A stretch of DNA of 60,000 nt from Symsagittifera roscoffensis (GCF_963678635.1 NC_087063.1:30270599-30330598); one strand, 5' to 3'. Positions 22,798-34,640 are shown, counted from the first letter of the stretch. A program made the numbers and translations. Notes: a model not told the origin generated them from the sequence alone.

Positions 22798-25700
22798 CTG
22801 AAACAAGTTAGCAAACATAAATTTGAAGTCAAAGTCAATTATCGACAAAACCGGTGACATCGAGAAGAAAAACCGCACTGCTTACTGTTCATTTGCGATG
22901 ATGGTCCGAAAGGATTGGCTTGCGCACTCTGCATATCCCCAAATCCTCCTCCCCCGAACCCATGTGACGGGTTCATTCCACTTGAAGTTTGTTGCTGATG
23001 GTTACCGGATGATCCAGGATTCCCGGACACTTCCATCGGGGCGAAGTCAGACGATTGGTGGGGCATGGGACTGTTGCCGCCACTATGCGATGGTGTCATG
23101 CCTGACATATGCTGGTGCATCATCTGCTGCTGATTACTCGCATGACCATGAGCGATTTGCTGGTGAGATTGTAAATTTGGTTGCAGGTTTTGGTGAGATC
23201 CCATTGCGAAGTTGGAAACTGGTTGGTTGCCAGATGCTCCAGCGATTCCCATGTTGGGCCCTGGTCCGCTACCACTGGCCGTGCTGTAGGGTGGCTGGCC
23301 TGGGTTATTCTGTGCTGTTAATCGTTGGAATAGTAGATTGGAGGCTTCGGCTAAGGCAAAAGAAGCAGATCAAAGCTTGAATATCGGAATTGTGTTTTAA
23401 CCATATATTCAAATATATTTTCCAAATGATGTTTGGATTCTACTTTCTTAGTGAGTTTTTTCGTGAAATAGAGTAGCGGATTCAGGGGAGGGGGCTGACG
23501 CCACCCCTCCTTTCCCACAAGGATTCGACCCCCTGCCGACCCAAAGGGTCCCACATTTGTACTATTTTGAGATATCCATTTTTGGCTGACTGACCTTAAA
23601 TCTTTTCTAAAGGCGCCTTCGGTGCCAATCTATACTAATTTTAAGAGGGTAGCGCGCGTCGAAAAACCGCGACTTTACAGTCGAAATTTTCCAAAAAGTG
23701 CCTAAAAACGCCTTTTTTGGGAGAGCTCAGATTTTGGAGAGCTCAGAAAATCATCTTGGTTTTTTTGAAAATGCCCCTCCCCCTCAAGAAATTCTTAGAT
23801 CCGCGCCTGGTGAAATATACTATGCTCAAGATGGCATTTTTATTCAAACTTGTTGACTTATACATACATCTTCGTTCAAGTTTGTACAATTTATTATACA
23901 AAAAACACTATTGAAATTCGTAAAGAAAGACTAGGCTTCAATTGGGACTCACAAATGTGTTGATCGCTGGAATCCATGTGTCCACCGAGGGGCTGCAGAT
24001 TACTCGTATGTTTGATCATCTCCACTCCGTCTGGGTCTAGAGCCAGCTCGGCCAGGAGGGAACATGTCACGCGCAACACAGAGCGCGAATTGGAAGCCAA
24101 CATCTAAATCACAAGAAAACATTTAGCTGTGTTTTAGAAATATCAATTCAACATCAATTTTCTGAAAAAAGAAAAATTCAACTTTACGGATATTGTCTAC
24201 GAAGGTATGTAATTTTTTTAAATCTCAACATGGACGTCGCAGAAGTTCATACAGCGTCCATACAAGAAAAAATTAAGTGATCTCAGCTCTTATTCATTGA
24301 CCTTATTACTTGGTGATTTCATATCAATACCTGTACGAATATGTTGATAGCGTTAGGTGTGCTCTTGATCTGTTGTCTGTAGGCAGCCTGGTTTGGCTGT
24401 CCTTTCGATGCCATCAGATGCAGTGCCCCTATCGCCCCCTCAACTATGTCTTCCATCTTCACACCGTCCAGTCTGTACTCCTGGCCGGCAGCCGCCCTCC
24501 TCTGCCAATCAGTCTGGGCACATTTGATCACATTCACCAAACGCGCCACAGCTCCTAACAAAAAAAATCTCAAACATTGCAACTGAATCCACATAAAAAA
24601 GCGTGAAAAATAAATGACGCTGAACACTTTATGATTAACTTAAGACTCGAAAATCTGTATAAAATGTTAATTACAGATTGTTGTAGTGTTTTCACTCACA
24701 TACTCTTATTGCCTAATCAAATGCAAACCTTATTATACTCCTCGATTTCATTCGGAGCACCAGATAAGATACTAACCGTGCTGAACAAGATCCGGCAAGT
24801 TATCCGGCGCAGTGCACATATTACGCAGCAGTCCCACAGCCGCCTTCAGAACTGGCCACTTGCTTCCTCCCGAGGAGGACCCACTGGCTCCGGATGCAGT
24901 CGAAGCGGCCGAGCTGCTGGAACTACCTCCTCCTCCGGCCGCCATGTGCTGGTCCATGAGACGCATCACACAGTGTAGACCGAAACCAGTCCTGATAATG
25001 TTTTGCGCTTCGCCTTGTAGCGGGTGACGTGAAGTAGCGTGACGCAGCGCACAGAGCTAAAAGAAAAAATGAAAACTATTTGTACAGCAGCGAAAGGACT
25101 TCCATAAGAGCTGTTCACGGCTTTCCGGAGAGACTGAATGTCCCGAAATGAAACAATACACTTAACTTGCCCTATAATTTCTAATTTGATCAAGTTACAA
25201 ATCATCCAAACATGCATTGCTGATATTTCGAACAAGCACATTGAATTCAGTCGTGGCTTTACATATAACGAAGAAGTTTAGGTTTTGAAGCTAACATCCA
25301 AATTAGGTATGTTCTTATCGAGTATTCATTTACTTCCGATTGTCTACTGTCACCTTCAAAGGTCTGAACGATATAACAAATATGGCGAACTAACAGCAAA
25401 ATGAAGAACTTAAGCATACAAAAATTGCAAGAAATTCATGCCAAAGTTAACATCATAAAGGTAACATCGAAAGATAAAGTGAAGCTGCTCACCGCTGGTT
25501 CAATGAGATCCTCGACCTGTTGTGACTTGTCGATTGCAAACAGTAATGCCTGGATACCTTGCAACTGGACAAATGCGTTCTTATTGTTCACATTATTACA
25601 CAGCAAATTCGACAAAATGCATACTGCGCAACTGGACATGACCGCGTCGTTACATTTCACGTATGGAATCAGCTTCTCCAGAAGATCACGCATGTTGTCG

Positions 25701-28232
25701 CTCTGAGTTGTAACATCTGAAATGTTTCGTAAAGTCCACAGACAGTTTTGAACAAGTCTTGGACTGCTTGGAGCTCCTGGTTTGTTCAGATGGAAAGCGA
25801 GTGACCTCACACCTCCGGCTGCGACTATCGCTTGCTTGTTTTTCGGACACACTGAGAGGACTTTGAGCACCCTACTTATAGTCCACAGAAGCTTCTCGTA
25901 CTCGTATGAAGTTAGGGCTTTAACCAAGGTGGCTGGTCCGTCTGCATTCAGAATTTCCTCCTTGTTCGATTGGTTTCCGAAACCCAGAGACTGTAAAGAC
26001 ATTATTTTACCTTTGTTAGATCAACTGTGTAATAACTTAAGCAACCCAATGATTCGTTTTAACACAAAAACATCGCTCGCATGCAGTTTGAAAAAGACCA
26101 TGAACGCAACGAAACAAATAGTGCCTTGTTTTTTTTTAAAAGAATTTCAAAGGAATAACTATATGGCCTTATATATTTTTGACTTTCAAGAAAAATTTGT
26201 GTTTGACACTTTTTTGATAAAAAAAATTAACCCACTTTGCGAAAACAGGATCAATAGATCACTTTCGAAACTAGAAGTCGATCACGTTTTTCGTGACATT
26301 CAACTTTGGCTATTCGATATTGGAGTTTGCCGTCCTTGAACAAAGGCAATGACCTGAACGACCTATATAAGAAAAATCACTCTTAATAATACATGTGAAC
26401 TAATTTTAATTAATCTGATCATGTTTTTAAGTCCATTTACCTGAAGCTATAACATCCAATAAAACTTTGCTGTTGAAGGGTAAGTCCTTAGCTTTAGAAA
26501 AAATTATCAGCTTCGTAGATTGTTCACTACGACTTACCCGTAGACAATCGACGGTAATTGCAAGGAACTTCACATTGGAGTGTTTCTTCAAAAGGTTCAC
26601 GAGAATCGGGATTCCACTGGCCATGGCGACTGCTGACTTGGCTCCCTCCTGGTTCAGGAGCAGGTTGTGCAGTGTCGTGATTGCGTAGAACAGGATTGCC
26701 TCTCTAGGTGACTGCAGGAGGTTAATCAAAGCCTGGATTCCGCCACATTTGAAGATCGACAACAGACCTGAAAGAAATCGTTTTAGGGCAATGTTGACAG
26801 TTGAAAAAAAAAATCGAAACTTCTTACCTCTCCGATAAACCAGTTAAGAGCGTAAAAGCTTCTAAAATAGCTTCAAAGGGTCGCAATACTAACCATTACG
26901 AAACACTTGACTGATTGTAGCATGAGCGCTATGTTCTAAAACGGAGCATGATGACTCACCTGGTTTCATTTGTGACAAGTCGTGCAAGGTACCCGCAGCA
27001 CATCTTACAATCTCCTCGCTATCGCTATTCAGTGCGTTCACTAAATTCTGGATCATCTGGGAAGACTGAATGATTGCAGATCTATTCTGTGGGTTTTTAG
27101 CCATTGCCTGGGCGGTTTCAGCCGCTTGTAATTGCACAACAGCATCGGTGTCGACTAACATCTGGGCAATTTGACTGATCGCGTCTTTCAGAGTCTGACG
27201 CGGCATTTGTTGTTGACCTTGCGGTCCCATTTGTTGCTGCTGCCCCGAAGGTCCTTGTTGTACTACCATATTCGGAGGAACTTGTTGTGGGTTGTTCGGA
27301 TCAAAAGTCTGAGGCGATGGATAACTCGGAGTCTCGCAAGGAATGGAGTTGGGACCGTTCTCGTAATACATTCCTACACTTCGAGGCCCATTAAAATTTT
27401 CATACTGCTCCGGGGTGTAACATGCCTGAGGATATCCAGGAGCACTGCCACTCCAAGAAGCATGCGAGCTATAGACCGAATCCGCATCGTCATCTAGTAA
27501 CTCATTTCCGGTTCCATTGCTACATAAGGACGGTGGAGCAGTAGAGTGACCGCTGTTCAAACCTGAGTCCAGCATGTAGTTCTGGTGCTGCCATGCGGCT
27601 ATACTTTGGCTTTTGTTCATCACCGGCTGCTGCTGCTGTTGATGCATGGATCCCGGTGGTGCGTTGGGATGGTGCATCATAGCTTGATGTTGGGCGTTCA
27701 TATCCATGTAACCAGGATGAGGACCTTGTTGGTTAGGGGGTCCCTGCTGCATCATGTGGGGTGGTCCCCCGGGTTGATTTCCCTGTCCATAAGCTTGCAT
27801 CTGGGGCTGGTGTTGTTGCTGCTGATAAAATATCGGCGATTGATGTCTTGCCTTCTGTTGCTTATTTAAATTCTCAATTTCTTGTGTGTTCTGTGCAAGC
27901 TGCATTCTAAGCTGCGGCAGCTGCTGCTGGTTTGCAGGATCATTCATTACTGCTTTGATTCGTTCTTGACGCTCATGAAGCATTTGCATCATCTGTTCGT
28001 AGTTTCCTTGCGGAGGCATTGGACCGAAGTTACTGACTTGTTGCGGGGCAGGTGCCTGCTGCATGTGAGCATGTTGATGCGGTACTCGTGATGCCACGGG
28101 GTGACCCGGAGGTCCACCTGGCGGACACATTTGGGCTCCCGGTGAGTCATAATGTTGATCCATGGGAACTTGTTGCTGCGGGACCATCTGAGAAACCATC
28201 TGGGGAGGGGGTCCAGCAGGACCTGATCCACT
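22715..28232 (-). CDS. CTNNB1: Beta-catenin (Armadillo family), spliced gene, eight exons
   Basis: Beta-catenin is the transcriptional effector of canonical Wnt signalling and a cadherin-adhesion adaptor. Exons (minus strand): 28232-26960, 26767-26538, 25990-25493, 25056-24777, 24554-24331, 24103-23953, 23350-22886, 22797-22715. All introns are GT-AG, and total coding length is 3204 bp (1067 codons plus stop), an exact multiple of three. The product has a Gln/Pro/Met-rich N-terminal extension and a phosphodegron [14 protein letters not shown] with S33/S37/T41/S45 (human numbering) all present. The ARM domain (about residues 354-900 if four upstream codons are included) keeps hallmark strings such as [60 protein letters not shown] and [13 protein letters not shown]. 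The lysines equivalent to human K312 and K435 are conserved. The C tail is Gln/His/Met-rich. The true start is uncertain: exon 28232 opens behind a splice acceptor, so the first ATG may lie at 36198 or at 28199. Confidence 0.95.
22886..23350 (-). CDS. CTNNB1: Beta-catenin exon: end of ARM12 and C-terminal tail
   Basis: The acceptor is TGCCTTAG and the first full residues are [10 protein letters not shown], the equivalent of the last ARM helix. The chain then becomes low-complexity and rich in Gly, Gln, His, Met and Ser, with no equivalent of vertebrate helix C. It ends at donor GTAAGC after QMN plus one base. Reading through the donor gives a short spurious extension, so this exon is not the last. 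Confidence 0.9.
23471..23809 (+). mobile_element. hAT-like MITE inside a beta-catenin intron, 8-bp TSD
   Basis: The 339-bp element lies in the 602-bp intron between 23953 and 23350. It starts GAGTAGCGGATTC, ends AGATCCGCGCCTG and is flanked by GTGAAATA at 23463-23470 and 23810-23817. It shares GGATTCGACCCCCTGCCGACC, AAGGCGCCTTCGGTGCC and CCCCTCAAGAAATT-type strings with its relatives. The splice sites are not disturbed. Confidence 0.85.
23953..24103 (-). CDS. CTNNB1: Beta-catenin exon: ARM 11-12
   Basis: The 151-bp exon begins [23 protein letters not shown], equivalent to the vertebrate segment after FVQ, and ends at donor GTGAGT after HI plus one base. It is the most diverged ARM exon. The initial Met is internal, not a start. 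Confidence 0.88.
24331..24554 (-). CDS. CTNNB1: Beta-catenin exon: ARM 10-11
   Basis: The phase-1 exon completes Gly then reads [19 protein letters not shown], followed by [20 protein letters not shown], which matches the conserved VRMEEIVEG...GALH block. It ends NIFVQ at donor GTATTG. Confidence 0.95.
24777..25056 (-). CDS. CTNNB1: Beta-catenin exon: ARM 8-10 with Gly/Ser insertion
   Basis: This begins [11 protein letters not shown] behind acceptor TTTTAG and ends in a phase-1 split Gly (LVQHG) at donor GTTAGT. Between MRLMDQHM and [14 protein letters not shown] it encodes about 26 extra Gly/Ser/Ala residues (24862-24942), where vertebrate beta-catenin has a short PPSH loop. R469/H470-equivalent residues (ALRHATSRH) are conserved. 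Confidence 0.95.
25493..25990 (-). CDS. CTNNB1: Beta-catenin exon: ARM 5-8
   Basis: The 498-bp phase-0 exon starts [10 protein letters not shown] behind acceptor TTTACAG and ends DLIEPA at donor GTGAGC. It contains [18 protein letters not shown], the [12 protein letters not shown] string and [10 protein letters not shown], which includes the lysine equivalent to human K435. A three-to-four-residue insertion (GAPSS) precedes RLVQ relative to vertebrate proteins. Confidence 0.95.
26538..26767 (-). CDS. CTNNB1: Beta-catenin exon: ARM 3-4
   Basis: Acceptor TTTCAG then phase-1 entry; donor GTAAGT at 26537. It encodes [17 protein letters not shown] through [13 protein letters not shown], directly collinear with vertebrate ARM 3-4. 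It includes the lysine equivalent to human K312, one of the 'charged button' residues that bind TCF and cadherin. Confidence 0.95.
26960..28232 (-). CDS. CTNNB1: Beta-catenin exon: N-terminal region, degron and ARM1-2
   Basis: The exon follows acceptor TTGTTTAG at 28233 and ends at donor GTGAGT (26959). It encodes a Gln/Pro/Met-rich extension of about 210 residues, then W-Q-x-Q-x-Y-x-LDSG followed by the CK1/GSK3 sites, an acidic and low-complexity linker, and the first ARM repeats through the phase-1 split Gly after QMKP. A helical string RQERIKAVM lies at 27945-27971. The degron is at 27528-27569. Confidence 0.95.
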
Positions 28233-31200
28233 CTAAACAAAATTCAGAATTCAATTTAAAACTGATAAATTCTCTTGCAAGAAAATCTGACTTCTCAATC
28301 GTCTTTAAAGATCAAAAAAAATTGCAACTGAAACTTGACTTAAGGGCAATTGAATTCTGACGCCGATTTCCTACGCCTAGGCGACATTTAAAAGTAATTT
28401 CTTGCAAAATACCAACCGATATGTACGTAATCATCTGTCTTCGCTAGTCAGTATCACGAATTAATCAATTTATTGCATAAGAAGATAACGTTTCTTTTCG
28501 AAGTATTAAATAAGAGCTATGAGGGTAGACTATATATGTACAATTATGTTCAGGTTAAACTAAAAATGCAATTTTATTTCGCAATGCGCGTTGTATAAGA
28601 ATGGTAGTGTAATATTAATTGAGATAGAGATAGACGAAGTGGTAATAGCAGTAGGATAACGCTAATCTGCTATTCGCAATCCGGCGACCAGGGGGAGGTC
28701 CAATATTAATTTGCTACAGTTTGGATTGATAAGTTTATCTTAGTCGGGATTAAGTGGGGATGGGAGCGGAAGTCACGCCAAGCAGGATATCCGAGCACCG
28801 CCTTATAGCCAAGTCGCCCCACGTCCCTCCTCCAATTACACGCACAAAACACACTAATAAGCAGTCCGAGATGCTACAAGGGGGTCTAATCGCCACACTG
28901 TTAGCGGTCGATAAAACCTCTGCTTGAGAAAAATATCTCTATTTATAAAACTAGTAAACTAATAAATACTTGAGAAATGGAATAACAAGCTTGTCAAGTT
29001 CAAATGGAGTTAAACTAAAGAGCTCGAATTTGCGTGGATGTCAAAAATGGGTTTCAAATCCAATTATAGGTTCGGTTCGATCAGTAAATCATTGGTTATT
29101 GTGATTAACTCATGCACGCCTGAACCAATTTTGTTGACATTTATTATGGTTTTAATGCTAAACAAATTATGTCAATTTAATTTAGCCGAAATCGAGTCCT
29201 TGTTTTGAGTTCAAATTTGAGTTCAAGACCTGAAAATATTCTGACCAAACAGACTAGTTTTGACAACGAATCCAACTTCATAATACGTTGATTCAAAAAT
29301 ATAGCAGAAAAGAAAATCCCAACAAAATCACAACTAGACAATCAGCACAAATTTAGAATTAGGAATGATTAACAACCTAGACAGGAAACAATCTAGAACC
29401 AATTTTCACTCATTTGTTGACATATCACAATCTTCGACTGGTCTCATACGTACTGGATTAACAACACTACTGCAATAATATTTTCCTTTCCTGGCGATTA
29501 CTTCTCAGACCACAAACACCCGTATTCATAAACTATTTCAGTTCCCCGGGTTGAGGAAATAAACAAGACTTAATTCCTAACCAATGGACAAGTCTCAGAA
29601 TCGCTGATCCCATCAACATTTGTTTCTCGATACAAGAGCCCATGTTCGAACAAAAAAGAAAGAATTATTACCATGAACAGCATTCAAAATAGCATTTGTT
29701 TCTGGTATTACAAGCCTAGGATATTGGGTCCACGTAAATAACCTTCCTCCCCCTTCCAATAGACCAAAAGAACTAACAATCTCCACCCCAAAACTCGAAC
29801 TTTAGAATAATACAAATTTGTTTAAAATGCTCAAGTAGTCGACAGAAAAGTTAGCCGATTAATTTCATTTGGGAGAAAAAATTTGCAACAAAAGTAGCCG
29901 TTTGCTGTGCAAGTTATTTGTAACAAGAGGAGCTGTTTGCTGTGCAAGTAGCTCACAATGGTCCGACCACAGTTATTCAAAAAATTGAAACAAATATAAT
30001 TATGTTTTTATTTCAAGTTTGGGCACTTTTTTGAGCGTGATGTGGAGATAATAAAAAGAAAACTTAGAACATTCGCATTTACTTTAAGTGACAACATTTA
30101 TCTTTCATACATAAATAACAAAACTAAACAAATGTCTTATTATTTTTTTAATTTTCAACACAATGTATTGAAATTTTCAACTTTTTAAGTACCACTGAAG
30201 CGCTACAGGAAGCTTCAATAATTAATTTTATTCTATTTATGCCATCTATTCCAAAAAAAACTTCTAACTGGTTTTTCTAAGCAGTGATCATTTTTTAAGG
30301 TCTATCAAATCACGACCGATGGGCATTAAGTATGATGTATCGCTCACCCCATTCTGCTGGTTATGTGTGATATCTAATTTTGAGTGAAAAAAAAACTTAA
30401 AACACAACCGAAGACAAAGTTCCTCCCGAAGACAAAGACACTTCAGTGGCGGATCAAAAAAACTGAGTGACCAGTTATTTATAAAAACCAGTTATTTACC
30501 CCATTTTATAAAAAATCTTGCTATTTCAAGGCATGCATACAAAACGCATGCGAAAAATTTGAACTCCGCTGACAAATTTTTTCCACAAAAACCATTCGCA
30601 AGCAACAATTTTGTAGGTCAATATTGTTCTCAACTCCGAGGAAAAATCGAATACCATTATAACGATACACACGACATTCAGATCTTACAATATCAAGCGC
30701 AGTAAAAAACACAGTGAATGCTACGATTGGTACCGCGACAACTCGCAGAAACTAAAAGACAACCCATAGAACAGGCAGTAACACGCAAGACTTGACTAAC
30801 GCTACCATAAGCGAAGTTTGTACTTCAAAAAAAAAATGCGTAACTTGCAAGTAACAAACACTTGCTCTGCTGACCTTGGCTCAAATGTGCGCGAATCAGT
30901 GTTTGCCGCTGATCAAAGTCATTGTTGATCAGTGAGGAACTTTGTATTCGGGTCTGTTTTTTTAAATGTTTTCCACGCAAAACCAGGTACCACAAAAATT
31001 AGGGAATAGATTGACTGACATATCACATTAAAACCCTTTCAGCCGTGACACGAACGACAAAAACTTTCAAAAAATTATCCCAGTGTCGAGAAAAACCGGG
31101 TTGAAAATTTAAATTTTAGTCATAAATTCGAGTGAGACGAGATGTTGACTTAAAAGCCGCAATCATTTTTGGCAAAAATATGACGCTGACAATAAATATC

Positions 31201-32329
31201 GAGGCAACAAGAAAGTCGAGGCAACAAAACTTATAGTACAAATGGACTTAATTGTAAGCGGAATACTTGTACTAATTAAATGCCATTTTGCAGGAAAAAT
31301 TCTACTTATGCTACTTTCATTTAAGTTTTTGAGCATCCGGAATTATTTGGGATCAGACAGTTGATAATTTTCCATGCTATCGATTTGAGCTGAAGAAAAT
31401 TTTCGTTAATCCGAGAAAACTACGCAAAAAGTTTTTGTGGCACTGTTCTGCAGTTCTGAGAAAAGAAATGATTCATTACAACAGTGTCGCGAACAAGTTT
31501 AACAGAGATGTATAGCGGAGCTTCGCACCACTTGATATACAACACACAAACAAAAACATACGAAGGCAGTGAAAAATGAAAAATTTTGAAAAAAATAGGT
31601 CTACCAAAAAATAAATTTTCGTAGGTCTCGATATAAGTTGATTCTAGACAAACAAGCCAGATATTTGAATACTGAATTAGCAACGGAACAAAATTTATGA
31701 AGAGTAAACAAAACTGACAAAGTCGGAAAAAATATTTTTCACAAATCTGTATAGTTTAAAGTAACTCCTGAAAATATAATCAACAACACTTGCAACTACA
31801 AAAAAGTGATCAAACACAAGAAAAATTCTTGATATGGCAACTAAGCCGACACAGGTTCGGCCGGAAGAAAAATTGATTTTATAAAAAAAAATAAAAAATT
31901 TGAAATCCCCCTGAAACTAAAATGAAGAACATGAACAACACTACAATGGCTCGGCCGAGACTATACCCTAGGCCTTAGGGTGCTACGGCAACGGCGTTAC
32001 CTCGAGGCCAAGTGGGAAGAAACTTGGAAGATATATAACTTAAGTTGCTAACGAGAAAAAAGTAGTTCCCGATTACGAGATACTTGCTCTCGCAAGTGTA
32101 ATTATTGTTCTTAAACTGCGTCAAAGTGGCTTTCAAGACTGTTTCTATTGGCACAATAATTTGATGTCTTTTGTCAAAAATGAAACGTTTCGTTGATGCT
32201 TAACCCGTACCAAACTAATAATCTTTCCCTGAAGCAATTCCGGGAGATATAAGAATGGCTTTAACATATAAGAGCAAGCCCATCTCCATTAATCCATCGA
32301 CCCACAAAATTGTTTTTTACTGAGCAAGC
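28233..32329. other. Putative beta-catenin intron 1, 3' part
   Basis: No gene is seen. Positions 29880-29960 hold two near copies of a GTTTGCTGTGCAAGT-containing string. Positions 31495-31545 carry a GCGGAGCTTCGCACCACTT hairpin string that also occurs at 33517 and, diverged, at 8225, 13435 and 19935, marking a dispersed repeat. Position 31836 onward (GGCAACTAAGCCGACA) resembles the edge of the SINE-like repeat. The rest is A+T rich and unrecognised. Confidence 0.4.
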
Positions 32330-33514
32330 AGCAAGATATTCAAGCAATGAAAATTGTAAAACGAGTTAATCCATACTGTAAATCAGTTTGCACATTTTTA
32401 AGTTTATCGAGGCAAGCTATTCAATCACGCTGGCAAGTAACTTTGAACTATTTCAAGACATTTCAACTTGCACCAATTTTCAAATCGTTTGCGTGCGCAA
32501 ACCATTCAGCTGATCTAAGTTCTCAACATTTTATGTTACTTCATACCTTAGATCGATTCGCAAAAAAAAATATTTCAGTGCAAGCCATACAAGCGATGAA
32601 AATCTTCAAATAATTTTAGTTACTTCATAGTGAATCGATTCGTATAAATACTTGCGATAAAACTTGAAAATTTAAAGCGAGCGACGAAACTTGGAAATTC
32701 AAACACCATACCGTGAATCGATTCAAAAATATTTGACAATTTTTTTCCGCGAGCAATTACAAGATGATTTACAAAAAGTTTGAAAAACTCATTGCGTGAT
32801 TCGGTTTGCAAGTTTTTCTGGTTATACTACTTAAGTGCTGAGCCTTTAAATTATGTCAGGTCTTTTCTCAATATTTCAAGTTCAAGTTACATCAATACCG
32901 AAGCAGTTCATGAAAAGTTTACGTCTTTCCATGCAACCTACTAAGCGTTGAAACCTTGAAATATTTCAGTATTTCGAGTTAGTTTATCGAGGGAATCGGC
33001 TGAAGAAAAGAAATTTATAAATATTTCGAGTTCCATAGAGCGAATCGGTTTGCGAAAAACTTTAGTTGTATAAGCAAACCAATCAAACGAATACACTTCG
33101 AAAATCTTAGTGTTATTTCAATGAGCGAATTCGTTCGAAACAATTTCCCTAATTAAAATTAACTTGCAATCTTCGGTAACGATAATTTCGTTGAGCGAAT
33201 CAGTTTGGGAAAAAACTTCGATGCAAGCTGTTCAAGCGATGCAACTTTTAAAAATTTTAAGTCATTTCATGAGGCGAATCGAATCGCGATATAACTGAAA
33301 TTTTTTGAATGATGAAACTCCGAATTACGTTAAAATTTTTCAAAGAACGAATCGGTTCGCAAAAAGATTAAATTTTGTTAAGTAATCTATTAAAGCAAAA
33401 AAACTTTAAAACATTTCAAGTTGTTTCATGAAGTAAATCAGTCGGCTAAATCTTTAATTTCTCTAGGCAAGCTATTCAAGCGATGAAACTTTGAAGTATG
33501 TAAAGATATTTCAC
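32330..33514 (+). repeat. Degenerate ~90-bp tandem array, part 1
   Basis: A unit of roughly 80-115 bp recurs with heavy divergence. Its recurrent strings are GAATCGGTTTGCAAAA, TCTAAGCAAGCTATTCAAGC, GATGAAACTTTGAA and TTTCAAGTTATTTCATA. Short open frames inside are translations of the repeat, not genes. Confidence 0.6.
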
Positions 33515-34640
33515 ACAGAGGCGAAGCTGAGCTTCGCATCACTTGCGATACAAACACAGACAAAAAAATTTAAAACGAGAAGGTCGAAAAAACGAGATCT
33601 TTTAAAATAAATAAGGCTAGTTTTGAAACAAAAACATGACGAGACAATAGAATGTGTATTAATCATCAGAAGATAATGTGCCCAGCGGTAACAGCCAAAA
33701 ATACCTTGTCAGAAACCCCCTAAGCCGAAAAAAAACGACATGACTTCAGACTTCTGAAAAGGTAATAAGTCCATCTCACCCTCAAAACAGTTTGTTTGCT
33801 CGTCAAAAGAAACAAAATGAGGACACTAAGCCTATATAATATACGCCGAAACCTATTAAGCCCAAAAAAGAAAAAAGCCGAAAAAAACATTTAGACTAAG
33901 AAGATTTTAAGTCCCCCTCAACTTCAAAACACAGACAAGCACACACGAAACCTTCTCTGCTTGTCGAAAGACTCAATATGAGGCCCATATACCAATACAA
34001 TATACGCCGCAACCTATCAAGCCGAAAAAAAAAGAGAACAAATCAAAAAAGCCGAAAAAAATTGGTATGGAAAACTTGAACTCAATTTCTACTAATAAAT
34101 TTAGCATTTTGCGCGATCCAGAGGCCAGCCTAAAAAATATGTTTCCGTTGAAACGACTCGAAATTAAGTCACTACGCCGATAAAAAATGGACCGACATCA
34201 TTTGGGCAGAATAAAGTTTTTAAACGAAAAAATATATTTATATACGACGTCAAGGTTAAATATTTTACAATAAAACAGTAGAGGTAAATCAGAGCACTAA
34301 AAAAGCAACTATAAAGAAAACAAAATTTCTTAAAAAAATAATCTACAATATGACAACTACGCCGACAAAACAAACAGACAATAATAAGCCATCAAATTTT
34401 TTTTTGAAACGGACTATTTCTAGTTTGATTAAAAAAACAAGTCCGGTCAGTTTCGAACCCAGGCGTAATAGTTACCTCAAGACTAAGTTAAGTGTACGGA
34501 GACGCTTAAAAATTTGAATTCAATACGAACCAAGATACCAATTGATTCAAGTGATTCTGTTAAACAAGTTGTTAACCGAAAAAAAAGTATATTTTCCAGT
34601 TTGATAACGCTTGTTAATCGCAAGCCTAATAAAGCAAATC
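33515..34640. other. Repeat insertion interrupting the ~90-bp array
   Basis: This begins with the dispersed AGAGGCGAAGCTGAGCTTCGC hairpin string, continues with several AAGCCGAAAAAA-type strings (33725, 33880, 34020) and ends with the SINE-like copy. The ~90-bp tandem units resume afterwards, so this appears to be a composite insertion. Confidence 0.45.
34350..34635 (-). repeat. tRNA-like SINE candidate, copy b
   Basis: Aligns with 20400-20660. On the minus strand it carries a good B-box-like string (CTGGGTTCGAAACTGAC, about 34446-34462) downstream of an AACTTAGTCTTGAGG string, compatible with a tRNA-derived head. Flanking sequence shared by both copies includes GATTCTGTTAAACAAGTTGTTAA. No tail or target duplication was identified. 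Confidence 0.45.

Noticed and set aside
22823-23380. 185-codon plus-strand open frame
   Set aside because: It is the antisense shadow of the beta-catenin C-terminal exon; the minus strand has the homology-consistent frame and splice sites.
25782-26339. 185-codon plus-strand open frame
   Set aside because: It overlaps a beta-catenin ARM exon in antisense and runs into intron repeat sequence; no domain is visible.
26889-26959. C-terminal 22 residues of the long beta-catenin frame (after QMKPG)
   Set aside because: They are intron read-through past the GTGAGT donor; the homologous sequence continues at 26767.
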